A stretch of DNA of 64,000 nt from Candidatus Cibiobacter qucibialis (GTDB lineage: Bacteria; Bacillota; Clostridia; Oscillospirales; Ruminococcaceae), in the NCBI GenBank assembly GCA_004000625.1, contig SAUS01000001.1:1-64000 (forward strand), in the 5' to 3' direction. Positions 17,692 through 26,129 of this stretch are shown here, piece by piece. The position numbers and the translations under genes were made by a program. Position 1 is the stretch's first letter. Each line of letters starts with the position of its first letter. The notes beneath the pieces were generated by a model. It made no database searches. It was not told the DNA's origin and worked only from the letters and a program-made list of their open reading frames with translations.

Positions 17692-19536
17692 ATGACAAAA
17701 CAAGAACTCTACAAAAAAGCCTGTATGCTCCCGCTGCTGCCGGGGGTGTATATCATCCGCGATAAAACGGATACCATCATCTATATTGGCAAAGCCAAGC
17801 GCCTGCGCATCCGTGTTTCACAGTATTTCCGCGAGGGCGTGCCCCATGACGCGAAGGTCACCCAAATGATCAACCACGCATTTGCGTTCGATGTCATCGT
17901 CTGCCAAAGCGAATTTGAGGCCCTGGTGCTGGAAGCCAGCCAGATTAAGGCCCATACGCCAAAGTATAATATCTTGCTCAAAGATGATAAGGGCTACAGC
18001 TATGTAAAGATCACCCACGGCCCCTGGCCGCGTATTTCTGCTGCCCTGCAAAAGGACGATGAGAACGCCGATTATATCGGCCCGTTCACCTCGGCTTTTG
18101 CGGTGCGGGAGATGGTGGAAACTGCCCAGAACTGTTTTTTGCTGCCCCGCTGCAATAAAGAGTTCCCGCGTGATATCGGCAAGGGCCGCCCCTGCCTGAA
18201 TGCCCATATCGGCAAGTGCATGGCTGTGTGCGGCGGCAAAATTACCTGCGAAGCTTACAATGAGGCCGTGCAGGGGGCTCTGCGCATGATCCGGTACGGC
18301 AAAAAAGATATCGTCAAGCAGCTGAAAGAGAAGATGCAGGCGGCGTCTGACCGGCTGGATTTTGAAACAGCCGCCCTGCTGCGGGATCAGATCGCCGCCA
18401 TTGACCGCGTAGCGGCGGGCCAGAAGGTGGTTATGGATGCCGGGACAGAGATGGACGTCATCGCGCTGGCGGGCACTACCCGCGCGGTATGCGCAGCGGT
18501 GCTGCGCTACCGGGATGGCCGCCTGACCGATAAGCGGGAGTTCGTCTTTCATGATACGACCGATATCGAAGCCGTGCGGGAGGAATTCCTGCCCCAGTAT
18601 TATCTGGATGGCGAGACGATCCCCAAAACCATTGCGGTGGATACCCTGCCGCCGGACGCCGAAGCGCTGAACCAGGCGCTGAACGAAGCACGCGGCAGCA
18701 AGGTGGAGCTGTATGTGCCCCAGCGCGGCGATGTGGCCAAGCTGGTAACAATGGCCTACACCAACGCTGTGGAGCGCCTGGGGCGCGAGAGCGGCCGCTA
18801 TACCCGCGAGGAAAAGCTGCTGGAAGAAGCCGCCCAGGTGTTGGGCCTGAAAACCCCGCCGAGGGTGATTGAAAGCTATGATATTTCCAACTGGGGCGAT
18901 GGCTCCAGCGTGTGCGGTATGGTGGTGTTCAAGGATGGCAAGCCTTACCGCGCCGGCTACCGCCGCTTTAAGATGCGCACCGTTGCCGGCACGGACGACT
19001 ATGCCTCTATGGCGGAAACGCTTTCCCGCCGGGCTGCGGAGTACGAGGCGGCCCGGCGCGGCGAAAAGCCGGATAATGAAACCAACCAGTTTGCCACCAT
19101 GCCGGATCTGCTGCTGATCGATGGCGGCCGCGGGCAGGTGAGCGCCGTTAAACAGGCACTGCGCGGCACGGCACTGGAACATGTGCCCACCTTTGGCATG
19201 GTCAAGGATGACCACCACCGCACCCGCGCCATTGTGGATGATGCGGGCGGGGAAATCGCCATCAACCGGCACCGCAATATCTTTACCTTTGTGACCAATA
19301 TCCAGGATGAAACCCACCGCTATGCCAACGATTACCGCAAGCGGATGATGCACAAAAAGTCCTATGCGGCAACCCTGACAGAGCTGCCCGGCGTTGGCCC
19401 CAAGACCAGCGCGGCACTGCTGGCACATTTCAAAACCGTAACGGCAGTCAAGCAGGCGTCTATTTCGGACCTGGAAGAGGTCAAGGGCATCAGCCACGCC
19501 AAGGCGGAGAACATTTATAATGCTCTGCGCCAGTAA
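17692..19536 (+). CDS. uvrC: Excinuclease ABC subunit C (UvrC)
   Basis: UvrC makes both incisions around bulky DNA lesions with UvrA and UvrB. The 614-residue protein has the N-terminal GIY-YIG nuclease (GVYIIRDKTDTIIYIGKAK), the UVR motif (LKEKMQAASDRLDFETAALL), the RNase H-like C-terminal nuclease (ESYDISNWGDGSSVCGMVV, LLLIDGGRGQ) and a helix-hairpin-helix pair (LPGVGPKTSAALL, VKGISHAKA). The ATG at 17692 fits the family N terminus, but no Shine-Dalgarno sequence precedes it. The ATG lies 27 bp after a terminator palindrome, so its transcription start is unclear. Confidence 0.95.
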   Translation: MTKQELYKKACMLPLLPGVYIIRDKTDTIIYIGKAKRLRIRVSQYFREGVPHDAKVTQMINHAFAFDVIVCQSEFEALVLEASQIKAHTPKYNILLKDDKGYSYVKITHGPWPRISAALQKDDENADYIGPFTSAFAVREMVETAQNCFLLPRCNKEFPRDIGKGRPCLNAHIGKCMAVCGGKITCEAYNEAVQGALRMIRYGKKDIVKQLKEKMQAASDRLDFETAALLRDQIAAIDRVAAGQKVVMDAGTEMDVIALAGTTRAVCAAVLRYRDGRLTDKREFVFHDTTDIEAVREEFLPQYYLDGETIPKTIAVDTLPPDAEALNQALNEARGSKVELYVPQRGDVAKLVTMAYTNAVERLGRESGRYTREEKLLEEAAQVLGLKTPPRVIESYDISNWGDGSSVCGMVVFKDGKPYRAGYRRFKMRTVAGTDDYASMAETLSRRAAEYEAARRGEKPDNETNQFATMPDLLLIDGGRGQVSAVKQALRGTALEHVPTFGMVKDDHHRTRAIVDDAGGEIAINRHRNIFTFVTNIQDETHRYANDYRKRMMHKKSYAATLTELPGVGPKTSAALLAHFKTVTAVKQASISDLEEVKGISHAKAENIYNALRQ

Positions 19537-19656
19537 ACTCAACGCCGGCAACGGCAGGAGAGGGGAAAACCCGGCTGGATTGCAGGCTGGGTTGTAAAAT
19601 AAGAATGAATGACGGTAAACTCCCTTGACAAGCGGATTTGAACCATCCATAATGTA

Positions 19657-19834
19657 TAAGGCAACACCGCACAATTCCCGCCTTACGGCTTAAGCACCGC
19701 TTCGGCGGCTGCGGCACGGCATCTGCGTTGCCAAAATGCTCGATAAGACATCCAGTATTATCTGCGCTTTTGGCTTAGCATCTGCCGCACCTCGCTCGCC
19801 GTATCGGCACTTAGAATTATGCGGTATTGCCATA
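19657..19834 (+). repeat. MITE-like repeat, copy C
   Basis: Ends are TAAGGCAACACCGCACAATT and, inverted, TATGGCAATACCGCATAATT (17 of 20 match). The interior agrees with copies B and D almost base for base. It fills the 394-bp gap between uvrC and rsmD; nothing else is seen in that gap. Confidence 0.9.
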
Positions 19835-19930
19835 AGTGCAACTGTTTATCCCGAATAAGAGTGCTCTGGCTTGAGCTTCCCGGCGGGATGGGTGGCTGCC
19901 ATATAACAAATGAAAGGCAGGCGGCCTAAC

Positions 19931-20482
19931 ATGATGCGTGTGATTGCAGGTACAGCCCGCGGCAAAAACCTTGCTGCGCTACCGGGGGAGGATGTTACCC
20001 GCCCCACCATTAACCGCGTAAAGGAGGCAATGTTCTCCAGCGTACAGTTCTCTGTGCCCGGCGCGCGCGTGCTGGACTTGTTTGCAGGCAGCGGCCAGCT
20101 TGGCATTGAGGCATTATCCCGCGGGGCCAAGCGCTGTGTTTTCCTGGATGCTTCCCGCGAGGCGATCCAGATCGTGCTGGCCAACTGCAAAACGGCGGGC
20201 GTGTTTGCGCAGAGCCGGGTCATCCCGGATGATGCGTTCCACTTTTTGGCCACCACGCAGGAAGAGTTTGATCTTGCCCTGCTGGACCCGCCGTACCACC
20301 ACGGCACGGTAGCCAAAGCACTGCCGCAGCTGGCAGCGCACATGGCCCCTGGCGGTGTGGTGCTGTGTGAAACAGAACTGGACGCCGAGCTGCCGGAACA
20401 GGTTGAGGGGCTTGTTTTGGCAAAACAATATAAGTACGGCAAGATTTTGGTAAGCCGCTATGAGAAAGAGGAACAGCTATGA
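19931..20482 (+). CDS. rsmD: 16S rRNA (guanine966-N2)-methyltransferase RsmD
   Basis: RsmD methylates G966 in the 30S subunit with SAM. The 183-residue protein (start at 19931, the ATG that matches family N termini MRVIAGTARGKNL) shows the SAM motif VLDLFAGSGQLGIEAL and the catalytic LDPPYHHG. The gene overlaps the start of the next gene by 4 bp. coaD, the usual neighbour, is replaced by a coiled-coil gene. Confidence 0.93.
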   Translation: MMRVIAGTARGKNLAALPGEDVTRPTINRVKEAMFSSVQFSVPGARVLDLFAGSGQLGIEALSRGAKRCVFLDASREAIQIVLANCKTAGVFAQSRVIPDDAFHFLATTQEEFDLALLDPPYHHGTVAKALPQLAAHMAPGGVVLCETELDAELPEQVEGLVLAKQYKYGKILVSRYEKEEQL

Positions 20483-20964
20483 ATGTTGAGGAACTGCTGG
20501 ATATGCTGGAGGAAACGCTGGAGGAGGGTACCGCTGTGCCGTTTGCCGCCGCCAAGCGTGTGGTAGATGTGGATCGCTGCCGCGATATCGTGGATGAGGT
20601 GCGCAATAACCTGCCCGATGAACTGCACGACAGCAAAAAGATTGTGGCAGACCGCGAGCAGATTTTAAAGAACGCCCAGACCGATGCGGATAACATCATC
20701 AAGCAGGCAGAGGAACGCGCACGGGTACTGGTATCGGACAAAGAGATCACCAAGCGCGCACAGAAGATGGCCGTGGAGCTGGTGAACGCCGCACAGGCAC
20801 AGGCGAAAAAGATCAACAATGCCTCCGCGGCTTATTGTGAGAATATCCTCAAAAACTCGGAGGAAGTTCTGGCCCGCAGTGTGGCGGATATCAAAAATAC
20901 CCGCATGAACCTGCGCAACCTGGCCAGCCGCGGCCCCCATGGCCCACAGAAACCGAATCTGTAA
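20479..20964 (+). CDS. Coiled-coil protein of unknown function
   Basis: The 161-residue protein is highly charged and helical, with a long predicted coiled coil (about 40-145: KIVADREQILKNAQTDADNI, then QAEERARVLVSDKEITKRAQ) resembling DivIVA/ATP synthase subunit b-like proteins. No membrane segment, signal or enzymatic motif is visible. Similar small coiled-coil genes follow rsmD (and coaD) in Clostridia, and a cell-division or scaffold role is only a guess. It overlaps rsmD by 4 bp and ends before a terminator (21056-21092). Confidence 0.75.
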   Translation: MNVEELLDMLEETLEEGTAVPFAAAKRVVDVDRCRDIVDEVRNNLPDELHDSKKIVADREQILKNAQTDADNIIKQAEERARVLVSDKEITKRAQKMAVELVNAAQAQAKKINNASAAYCENILKNSEEVLARSVADIKNTRMNLRNLASRGPHGPQKPNL

Positions 20965-21055
20965 AATCGGCCCCCTGTGCGGGCTTTGTGAAAGAGATCT
21001 GCACGGTTCCTGCCCCGCAAACAACAAATAAGACAGCATTTGTGAAAACTTTATG

Positions 21056-21092
21056 GCCCGCAGCGCTTTTTGGCGCTGTGGGCTTGCTTTTT
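21056..21092 (+). terminator. Terminator of rsmD operon
   Basis: An 11-bp stem with one G-U pair (GCCCGCAGCGC / GCGCTGTGGGC) is followed by TTGCTTTTT. It separates the rsmD operon from the division cluster. Confidence 0.8.
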
Positions 21093-21124
21093 GCCCCGCG
21101 ATTTGGTACTATATAAGTGTTCCA

Positions 21125-21164
21125 GTGGGTAAAAGTGGGCAGTTTGGGGTTAAAGTGGTGAGTT
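21125..21164 (+). promoter_or_regulatory. MraZ operator: four GTGGG repeats, 10-bp period
   Basis: Four direct units follow each other every 10 bp: GTGGGTAAAA, GTGGGCAGTT, TGGGGTTAAA and GTGGTGAGTT. MraZ proteins are known to bind TGGGN-type or AAAGTG-type direct repeats with this spacing upstream of their own gene. mraZ starts 92 bp further on, so negative autoregulation of the cluster is expected. A TATATAAG sequence at 21110 may be the -10 region. Confidence 0.8.
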
Positions 21165-21171
21165 ATCCACA
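21163..21171 (+). promoter_or_regulatory. Consensus DnaA box
   Basis: TTATCCACA is a perfect 9-mer DnaA box lying directly after the MraZ repeats and inside the mraZ leader. A single box is no origin, but it may link DnaA level to division gene expression. Confidence 0.55.
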
Positions 21172-21255
21172 CATTCCACAGGGTTGTTAACCGCGAAATT
21201 CCGCTGAAACGCTAAAAAAGCGACAGTTCCAACCGGGAAGGGGGCGGGTTCGACA

Positions 21256-21672
21256 ATGTTCATGGGTCAGTATGACTACGCAGTGGACGCAAAGGGCCGT
21301 CTGAATTTCCCCGCAAAGTTCCGGGATGGAATGGGCGAAACCTTTATCGTGACCCGCTGGCTGGACCATTGCCTTGCCGCGTTCCCGCCGGAGGAGTTTG
21401 AAAAAGTGGCCCAGCGCATTGCCGAAAAAGGTATGGTAAAGGGCCGCAATGTCAGCCGTATGCTGTATTCCTCTGCGGTGGAAGTAACACCGGATAAGCA
21501 GGGCCGCATTCAGCTGCCCGCAAAACTGCGGGAATACGCCAACCTGGACCACGATGTGAGCGTGATCGGCAACCGCAACTTTGCGGAGATCTGGAACACC
21601 CAGGATTGGGAAGCCCGCCAGGCGGAAAGCGATGAAGATTTTACCGCCGCAATGGAAGACCTTGATTTTTAA
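21256..21672 (+). CDS. mraZ: Transcriptional regulator MraZ
   Basis: MraZ is the conserved AbrB-fold regulator at the head of the division and cell wall cluster. The 138-residue protein has the two tandem swapped-hairpin domains, the first with YDYAVDAKGRLNFPAKFRD and the second with EVTPDKQGRIQLPAKLREYA, each holding the DxKGR DNA-binding signature. It probably forms an octameric ring that binds the four repeats at 21125-21164. Start at 21256 (MFMGQ); the second ATG at 21262 is also possible. Confidence 0.96.
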   Translation: MFMGQYDYAVDAKGRLNFPAKFRDGMGETFIVTRWLDHCLAAFPPEEFEKVAQRIAEKGMVKGRNVSRMLYSSAVEVTPDKQGRIQLPAKLREYANLDHDVSVIGNRNFAEIWNTQDWEARQAESDEDFTAAMEDLDF

Positions 21673-21740
21673 GATACACTTTGAGCGGGGGTGTACCCCT
21701 GCATGTTAAACCGTGTGAAACGGGGAAAGAGGAGAACACC

Positions 21741-22664
21741 GTGGAATTTAGTCATATCCCCGTTTTGCTCAGCCAATGCCTTGAAGGGTTGGCCATTGAC
21801 CCTGCCGGGATTTATCTGGACGGAACGGCCGGCGGGGCAGGCCACTCAAAGGAAATAGCAAAACGCCTGACCACCGGGCGGCTGATCTCGCTGGATCAGG
21901 ACCCGGATGCGGTGGCAACCGCTGCCGCAAGGCTAAAGGGCTTACCCGCCCAGGTGGTTCAGGCCAACTTCCGCGAAACCGCCCGCGTGCTGGATGAACT
22001 GGAGATCCCCTTCATCAACGGCGCGCTGCTGGACCTTGGCGTTTCCAGCCACCAGCTGGACGATGCCGAGCGTGGCTTCTCCTATCACGCGGATGCCCCG
22101 CTGGATATGCGCATGAGCCAGCAGGGACCCACCGCGGCAGACTTGGTGAACACCCTGGACCGTGAGGAACTGACCCGCATCCTGCGCGATTATGGTGAGG
22201 AACCGTATGCCTGGCAGATTGCGGGTAAAATCGTGAAAGCACGGGAGGAAGCCCCGATTTTGACGACCCTGCAGTTTGCGGACCTGATTGCATCCGCTAT
22301 GCCGCCTGCCGAGCGCCGCAAGAACAAGAACCCCGCCCGCCGCAGCTTCCAGGCAGTGCGGATTGCCGTCAATGGGGAACTGGATGCCCTGAACGAGGGG
22401 ATGGAGGCGATTTTCAGCCGCCTGGCCCCCGGCGGGCGGTTCTGCATCATCACGTTCCACAGCCTGGAGGACCGGCTGGTAAAACAGAAGTTCCGCCGCT
22501 GGGCCCAGCGCTGCACCTGCCCGCCGGAGCAGCCTATTTGCACCTGCGGCGGGATGCCCAAAGCTAAACTGATTACCCGCAAGCCGATTGAAGCGGACGC
22601 TGGTGAGTTGGAAGAAAACCGCCGCAGCCGTTCCGCCAAGCTGCGCGTACTGGAAAAATTATAA
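21741..22664 (+). CDS. rsmH: 16S rRNA (cytosine1402-N4)-methyltransferase RsmH
   Basis: RsmH (MraW) methylates C1402 of 16S rRNA. The 307-residue protein shows HIPVLLSQCLEGL, the SAM loop DGTAGGAGHS, the substrate helix region FSYHADAPLDMRMSQ and the C-terminal ITFHSLEDRLVKQKFR. Start is GTG at 21741 with AAAGAGGAGA 6 bp before it. Upstream in-frame codons (to 21681) do not match the family. Confidence 0.95.
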   Translation: MEFSHIPVLLSQCLEGLAIDPAGIYLDGTAGGAGHSKEIAKRLTTGRLISLDQDPDAVATAAARLKGLPAQVVQANFRETARVLDELEIPFINGALLDLGVSSHQLDDAERGFSYHADAPLDMRMSQQGPTAADLVNTLDREELTRILRDYGEEPYAWQIAGKIVKAREEAPILTTLQFADLIASAMPPAERRKNKNPARRSFQAVRIAVNGELDALNEGMEAIFSRLAPGGRFCIITFHSLEDRLVKQKFRRWAQRCTCPPEQPICTCGGMPKAKLITRKPIEADAGELEENRRSRSAKLRVLEKL

Positions 22665-22768
22665 GCGTGCCAGGAGGGAACATTGGCAGCGCGGCATGGC
22701 GCTTGTGACCATGCCGCACAGCTTAAGGAAAGCCGAAATTTTACGATACGAGAAAGGGGGCGGCGCCC

Positions 22769-23245
22769 ATGGCTTCCACAGCAGCAGAAATTTCAACCAA
22801 CAATCATTCCGGTTCCTCCCGCACACCGCGGGTGCGCGTTGTCAAGGGCGGACGCTACGGCCTGAGCAAGGCACGCCAGTTTGCCCGCACGGCGGGCACG
22901 GTGCTGGTCATTGCCATCTTTTTTGGTTTGTTTGCCAGCATTGTCGCCAGCCAGGCACGCATCACACAGCTTTCCGGCGAAATTGATGACGCCAAGTCGG
23001 AACTGACCAATGCCCAGAGCTATAACGACTATCTGTCCACCACCATGGATCAGATCACCAACAGCACCAGCGTCCAGCAGGAAGCGGAGGATCGGCTGGG
23101 GCTGGTTAAAATGGACCCCAGCCAGGTGACGTATGTCCGGCTGGAGGATGAAAGCGTGATCGAACGCGCAGCCGGCACAGCAGACAAGTTTTTTGCCGGT
23201 ATCAAAACCGCAGCGCTCAGTCTGCTTGGCAGTTTTGACCCGTAA
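22769..23245 (+). CDS. ftsL: Cell division protein FtsL-like
   Basis: The 158-residue bitopic protein has a basic cytoplasmic tail (1-40), one membrane helix (about 43-63), an extracytoplasmic heptad-rich coiled coil (about 65-110) and the RLGLVKMDPSQVTYV motif typical of FtsL/DivIC. Its position between rsmH and the penicillin-binding protein gene fits FtsL, which holds FtsQ and FtsW-FtsI together at the septum. Sequence conservation in this family is low, so the name rests on topology and place. Confidence 0.82.
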   Translation: MASTAAEISTNNHSGSSRTPRVRVVKGGRYGLSKARQFARTAGTVLVIAIFFGLFASIVASQARITQLSGEIDDAKSELTNAQSYNDYLSTTMDQITNSTSVQQEAEDRLGLVKMDPSQVTYVRLEDESVIERAAGTADKFFAGIKTAALSLLGSFDP

Positions 23246-23255
23246 CCGATCCGGT

Positions 23256-23321
23256 CAAGGCAATACCGCATAACTTTGGGTGCCCAAGCCGTCAGGTGGG
23301 AATCATGCGGTGCTGCCCTTA
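23256..23321 (+). repeat. Short derivative of the MITE-like repeat, copy E
   Basis: A 66-bp element keeps the two terminal inverted repeats (CAAGGCAATACCGCATAACT and AATCATGCGGTGCTGCCCTT) but has lost the interior. It lies between ftsL and the PBP gene. Confidence 0.7.
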
Positions 23322-23330
23322 CATTGCGCC

Positions 23331-23364
23331 AAAGCGTGCATCCCAACAGGAGCACGCTTTTTTT
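23331..23364 (+). terminator. Terminator inside the division cluster
   Basis: A 9-bp perfect stem (AAAGCGTGC / GCACGCTTT) ends in seven T, between ftsL and the PBP gene. It could lower transcription of the downstream genes. Confidence 0.75.
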
Positions 23365-23422
23365 GCCATCATGGGCGGGCGCGTATTCGTGCAAACAGTC
23401 TTTTCTGTAAAGGAATGAACCT

Positions 23423-26053
23423 ATGCCAAAGCAACCCGACAACAAGAATCAATCCACGCGTCATCACAACCGCCGCAGCCCGGAGCCGGGGCAGAATCAT
23501 GCGCTTACACTGAACGGACGCATCATGGTTTTGCTGCTGGTGATCGGCTTTATCGCTGCGGGGTGCGGCGTTCTGATTTATAAGCTGTATACCCTGCAGA
23601 TCCGGGATGCTGAGCAGTACCGTGTTCAGGCGGCGGAACAGCAGCTTTCCGATACCCAGATCCCCGCCACGCGTGGCTCTATTTATTCCGCTAACGGCAA
23701 ACTGCTGGCCAAAAGCAGTGTGGTGTGGAACATTATTGCCAACCCGTCCAAGTGCAACCAGGATTATGTGGCGGAAACCAGCCAGAAAATCAGCGAATTG
23801 CTGAACGGGAGCGTCAGCGCGGAAAAAATTCAGGAGCAGCTGAGCAAAACGAACAGCCAGTACCGCGTGATTGCCAAGGGCATTGATATGGTAACGGCGC
23901 AATCCATTATTGACTATGCCAACACCAAACGCATTACCAACGGCAAGGCGGAGGGGGATCCGGATGCCAAGTACGAAACGGTGCTTTCCATGTACAAGGA
24001 ATCCTCCTCCACGCGGGAATACCCTAACGGAATGTACCTTTCCTCGGTCTTGGGCTTTTGTGATGACAGCGGCAACGGCATGTACGGCCTGGAAAAATCG
24101 TATGATGAGAAACTGGTCGGTACACCAGGGCGCAGCATCAGCAGCGAGAACGCATGGGGCTATGAACTGGCTAACGAGGAAAGCGATACCCACGCGGCTA
24201 TCAACGGCTATAACCTGAACCTGACCATTGACGATACCATCCAGACCGTGCTGGAAACCGAGCTTTCCAACGCAATTGATGACTATGATGTGCAGAACCG
24301 TGCCAGCGCCATTGTGATGAATGTGAACACCGGCGCGGTGCTGGGTATGGCAACGGCGCCGCAGTTTGACCCCAACGATCCGTATAATATCACCGAACCC
24401 AAATTGCAGGCTATCCTGGATAATGCCGGAACGGCGCTGACGGAGGACGATATTTCCGTCCTGCAAAGCCGTTTGGGGCAGGACGCCGTAGCGGATATCA
24501 TTGCGGACGGCGTTGTGAACCCCAACGGAACAAAAAGCATCGACGAAGAAGGCAACGAAATCGACGTTCCCAGCGAAAAAAGCCAGCTGCAGGGCATGAT
24601 CCGTGAGGCCGAGTGGAAGAACAAAGCCGTGACGGAATTGTATTACCCCGGCTCAGTCTTTAAGCTCATGACGGCCGCTGCGGCGCTGGATTCCGGCCTG
24701 ATGGGGGCGGACCAGCAGTTTTACTGCGGCGGCAACCTGACAGTATTCCCCAATACCGAGTGGGAACACAGCTACCGCTGCGCCGAGGGCAACACTCACG
24801 GCTGGCTGGATATGGCCGGGGCGCTGAACCACAGCTGCAACCTGTACTTTATCCAGGTGGCGGAAAAAATGAGCGCCGAATTCTTTTATAACTACTACCA
24901 GGCGTTTGGCCTGACCCAGACCACTGGCATTGATCTGCCGTATGAGGCAAAGGGCATCTCCAAAACCCAGCAGGAGATGGAGCAGGTGGAAACGGACCTG
25001 TACTCCACCGCGTTCGGCCAGTCCCAAAAGCTGACCCTGATCCAGATGGCAGCCGCCGTGGCTTCCACCGTGAACGGCGGCTACCTGATGACCCCCTATG
25101 TGGTGGATAATATGACGGACGACACCGGCAACGTGGTATGGCAGGCTGAAACCGACATAAAGCGCCAGGTCGTCAGCGAGGAAGTCAGTGAGCAGATCCG
25201 CGCCATGATGGAAAACAACGTGGGTCACACCGGTACCAGCAATGACCTGGACTATCACGGTTGTGCCAGCGCTTATGTGGCGGGCTACCGCATCGGCGGC
25301 AAATCCGGTACGGGAGAACAGCTGGACTGGAAAGACGCTTACAAGTACCGCCCGGACGGCGACTACCGCAAGGCCATCAGCTTTGCCGCCATCCTTCCGG
25401 CGGACGACCCGGAAATTCTGGTGCTGGTCATGATGGATGACCCGCGCTGGATCTTTGACTACGCTTCCCAGATTGTGGCCCCTGTTACCGGCAACATCAT
25501 CAGCCAGATCGCGCCGTATCTTGGCATTGAACGGGATGCTTCTTATGATAGCAACGGCAGTGTGGAAGTGCCAAATGCCATTGGCACCCGCTGGACTTCC
25601 GCCCAGGTCAAGATGAACGCCGCCGGGCTTTCCCACCGGTTTGTGGATACCAGCGACGGCGATGTTGTGTATCAGTACCCCGCAGGCGGCACCGTGGTGC
25701 CCGCAGGCTCCACAGTTTACCTGTATACCCAGTCCACCACCGACGCCACCACCACCGTGCCGGATGCCACCGGCAAAACCGGAACCTTTGCCGCACAGAT
25801 GCTCAAGGCTTCCGGCGTCAATGTGGCAATTTCGGGCAGTGCATCGGACCGTGTTGTCAGCCAGGATATTGAGGTTGGGAGTGTGGTGCCCTACGGCACA
25901 GTCGTTACCCTGACCACGGAACCCGACGGCAGCAGCGATGCCCAGCAGGATGCAGATACCCCGCAGGACGATGCCGCCCAGGACGCCGCCGGTGAAAATG
26001 ATCAGGATAGCACGACCCAGGATGATACCGGAAGCGATGCCGAGCAGCAATAA
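23423..26053 (+). CDS. PASTA-containing penicillin-binding protein 2 / FtsI-SpoVD type
   Basis: This class B transpeptidase crosslinks septal peptidoglycan. The 876-residue protein has a cytoplasmic tail, a membrane anchor (34-56), the dimerisation region (QIPATRGSIYSANGKLLAKS) and the transpeptidase domain with S411-x-x-K414 (YPGSVFKLM), S471-C-N473 and K627-SGTG. At least one, probably two, PASTA repeats (from about 712, VEVPNAIGTRWTSAQVKMNA; and TTTVPDATGKTGTFAAQML) follow, then an acidic Asp/Gln-rich tail of about 45 residues. In this place either the division PBP (FtsI/PBP2x) or its sporulation paralogue SpoVD is expected; the PASTA repeats do not separate them. Length is above the usual ~700 because of insertions before Ser411 and the tail. 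Confidence 0.92.
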   Translation: MPKQPDNKNQSTRHHNRRSPEPGQNHALTLNGRIMVLLLVIGFIAAGCGVLIYKLYTLQIRDAEQYRVQAAEQQLSDTQIPATRGSIYSANGKLLAKSSVVWNIIANPSKCNQDYVAETSQKISELLNGSVSAEKIQEQLSKTNSQYRVIAKGIDMVTAQSIIDYANTKRITNGKAEGDPDAKYETVLSMYKESSSTREYPNGMYLSSVLGFCDDSGNGMYGLEKSYDEKLVGTPGRSISSENAWGYELANEESDTHAAINGYNLNLTIDDTIQTVLETELSNAIDDYDVQNRASAIVMNVNTGAVLGMATAPQFDPNDPYNITEPKLQAILDNAGTALTEDDISVLQSRLGQDAVADIIADGVVNPNGTKSIDEEGNEIDVPSEKSQLQGMIREAEWKNKAVTELYYPGSVFKLMTAAAALDSGLMGADQQFYCGGNLTVFPNTEWEHSYRCAEGNTHGWLDMAGALNHSCNLYFIQVAEKMSAEFFYNYYQAFGLTQTTGIDLPYEAKGISKTQQEMEQVETDLYSTAFGQSQKLTLIQMAAAVASTVNGGYLMTPYVVDNMTDDTGNVVWQAETDIKRQVVSEEVSEQIRAMMENNVGHTGTSNDLDYHGCASAYVAGYRIGGKSGTGEQLDWKDAYKYRPDGDYRKAISFAAILPADDPEILVLVMMDDPRWIFDYASQIVAPVTGNIISQIAPYLGIERDASYDSNGSVEVPNAIGTRWTSAQVKMNAAGLSHRFVDTSDGDVVYQYPAGGTVVPAGSTVYLYTQSTTDATTTVPDATGKTGTFAAQMLKASGVNVAISGSASDRVVSQDIEVGSVVPYGTVVTLTTEPDGSSDAQQDADTPQDDAAQDAAGENDQDSTTQDDTGSDAEQQ

Positions 26054-26129
26054 CCCCGGCCACGGCAGGGGAACCCCACAGCAAACTGAAACATGCCGCA
26101 ACTAAACCAACCAAAAGGAGCGTGTTCCC

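Noticed and set aside
20965..21255. Possible replication origin because of TTATCCACA
   Set aside because: Only one perfect DnaA box is present, there is no AT-rich unwinding element and no dnaA/dnaN neighbour; the context is the mraZ control region.
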